From Celeribacter baekdonensis (GTDB lineage: Bacteria; Pseudomonadota; Alphaproteobacteria; Rhodobacterales; Rhodobacteraceae), in contig NZ_FNBL01000007.1 in the NCBI RefSeq assembly GCF_900102315.1, positions 1 to 64,000 on the forward strand: a stretch of DNA of 64,000 nt, read 5' to 3'. A model generated the notes under the pieces. The model searched no databases. It saw nothing but the letters and a program-made list of their open reading frames with translations, and had not been told where the DNA came from. How positions within the stretch are numbered: the stretch's first letter is position 1; every line of letters starts with the position of its first letter. The position numbers and the translations under genes were made by a program. Positions 63,732-64,000 of this stretch are shown one piece after another.

Positions 63732-64000
63732 CTATTTGCGTGCGAATGCGTCCCCATAGCCAGCCCCGCGGACCGACGCTAAAGCGGACATGGTTTGTTC
63801 AGGCCGGGCAAATGGACCGGCCAAAACAATCTTAAGGGGCTTGCCGTTGCGCGTTAAAACTTGCGACGAAACGGGAAAACCCATGGACGACAAACGCGCG
63901 ATTGAGCGTTCGGCATTTTCAGGCACACCAAATGTACCAACTTGAACGTAACGCAAACCGGATTGTGCGGCTTGCGGTTGCGCCGTAGCCGTAGGTGTCC
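63732..64000 (-). CDS. SPOR-domain protein, C-terminal part (gene runs off the window)
   Basis: The last 88 or so residues of a protein whose start lies beyond 64000. After a Pro/Gln/Ala-rich linker the SPOR peptidoglycan-binding domain reads LRYVQVGTFGVPENAERSIA, then LSSMGFPVSSQVLTRNGKPL and a C-terminal GAGYGDAFARK. In this group such domains often end D-alanyl-D-alanine carboxypeptidases or RlpA-like proteins; the catalytic part is not visible, so this is not decided. Confidence 0.8.
   Translation of the reverse strand, partial: TPTATAQPQAAQSGLRYVQVGTFGVPENAERSIARLSSMGFPVSSQVLTRNGKPLKIVLAGPFARPEQTMSALASVRGAGYGDAFARK

Noticed and set aside
1-64000. Prophage, insertion sequences or a secretion island
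   Set aside because: No transposase, integrase, phage structural gene or terminal repeat pair was found; genes are ordinary chromosomal ones.

Overview
The window reads as chromosome of an alphaproteobacterium of the order Rhodobacterales (Roseobacter group). This is judged from protein style, gene order and base composition, not from a database search. It is GC-rich, tightly packed and on both strands, with no prophage, insertion sequence or CRISPR array seen.

Layout. 1-10.6 kb (+): most of a Tad/Flp type IVc pilus locus. It runs from the tail of a Flp-like pilin through cpaB, cpaC, an OmpA-type lipoprotein, cpaE, cpaF, tadB, tadC and two TPR lipoproteins to the prepilin peptidase cpaA. The tadE/F/G minor pilins are not in the window. 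A GT-C-like membrane protein faces the locus, and an AAA+ ATPase and a small-acid dehydrogenase follow. 14.7-26.6 kb (-): chorismate mutase and folD, then a long cell-envelope run of ybgC, tolQ, tolR, tolA, tolB, pal, cpoB, tilS and ftsH. Upstream of it lie thpR and two small conserved genes. 26.7-31 kb: aroQ (+), then ruvC-ruvA-ruvB and prmA (-). 31.4-41 kb: msrA, an MFS permease, a YeeE/YedE sulfur-uptake protein, priA, a small transaldolase, a di-haem cytochrome c peroxidase and a HAD-UbiA fusion. 41-51 kb: tRNA-Gly(TCC) and short housekeeping or stress genes (thioesterases, SRAP, a CENP-V/GFA protein, 5'-nucleotidase, a TetR pair, pyrD, MATE). 51.2-60.5 kb (+): a PF11449-type metal exporter, two paralogous MerR regulators, and a beta-oxidation set (acyl-CoA dehydrogenase, thiolase, FadB-type multifunctional enzyme) with small companion genes. 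60.5-64 kb: a degenerate Hint protein, a sulfotransferase, a membrane protein that looks like an inactivated M48 peptidase, and the end of a SPOR-domain gene.

How the genes work together. The Tad genes build one envelope-spanning pilus machine. The Tol-Pal genes form one trans-envelope complex for outer-membrane constriction. RuvABC resolves Holliday junctions. The fatty-acid genes appear to be governed by the adjacent MerR pair. FNR-type boxes precede both the cytochrome c peroxidase and the sulfur transporter, which suggests low-oxygen control.

The most interesting unexplained signals are non-coding. They are two long perfect or near-perfect hairpins between fadB and the Hint gene, a five-fold TTGCA/TGCAA array before the metal exporter, a four-copy tandem repeat at the end of the M48-like gene, and short tandem duplications sitting on stop codons at several gene ends. 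Nothing here was proved to be a new system. The hairpin pair beside the inactive Hint protein and the pseudo-protease are the best candidates for follow-up.
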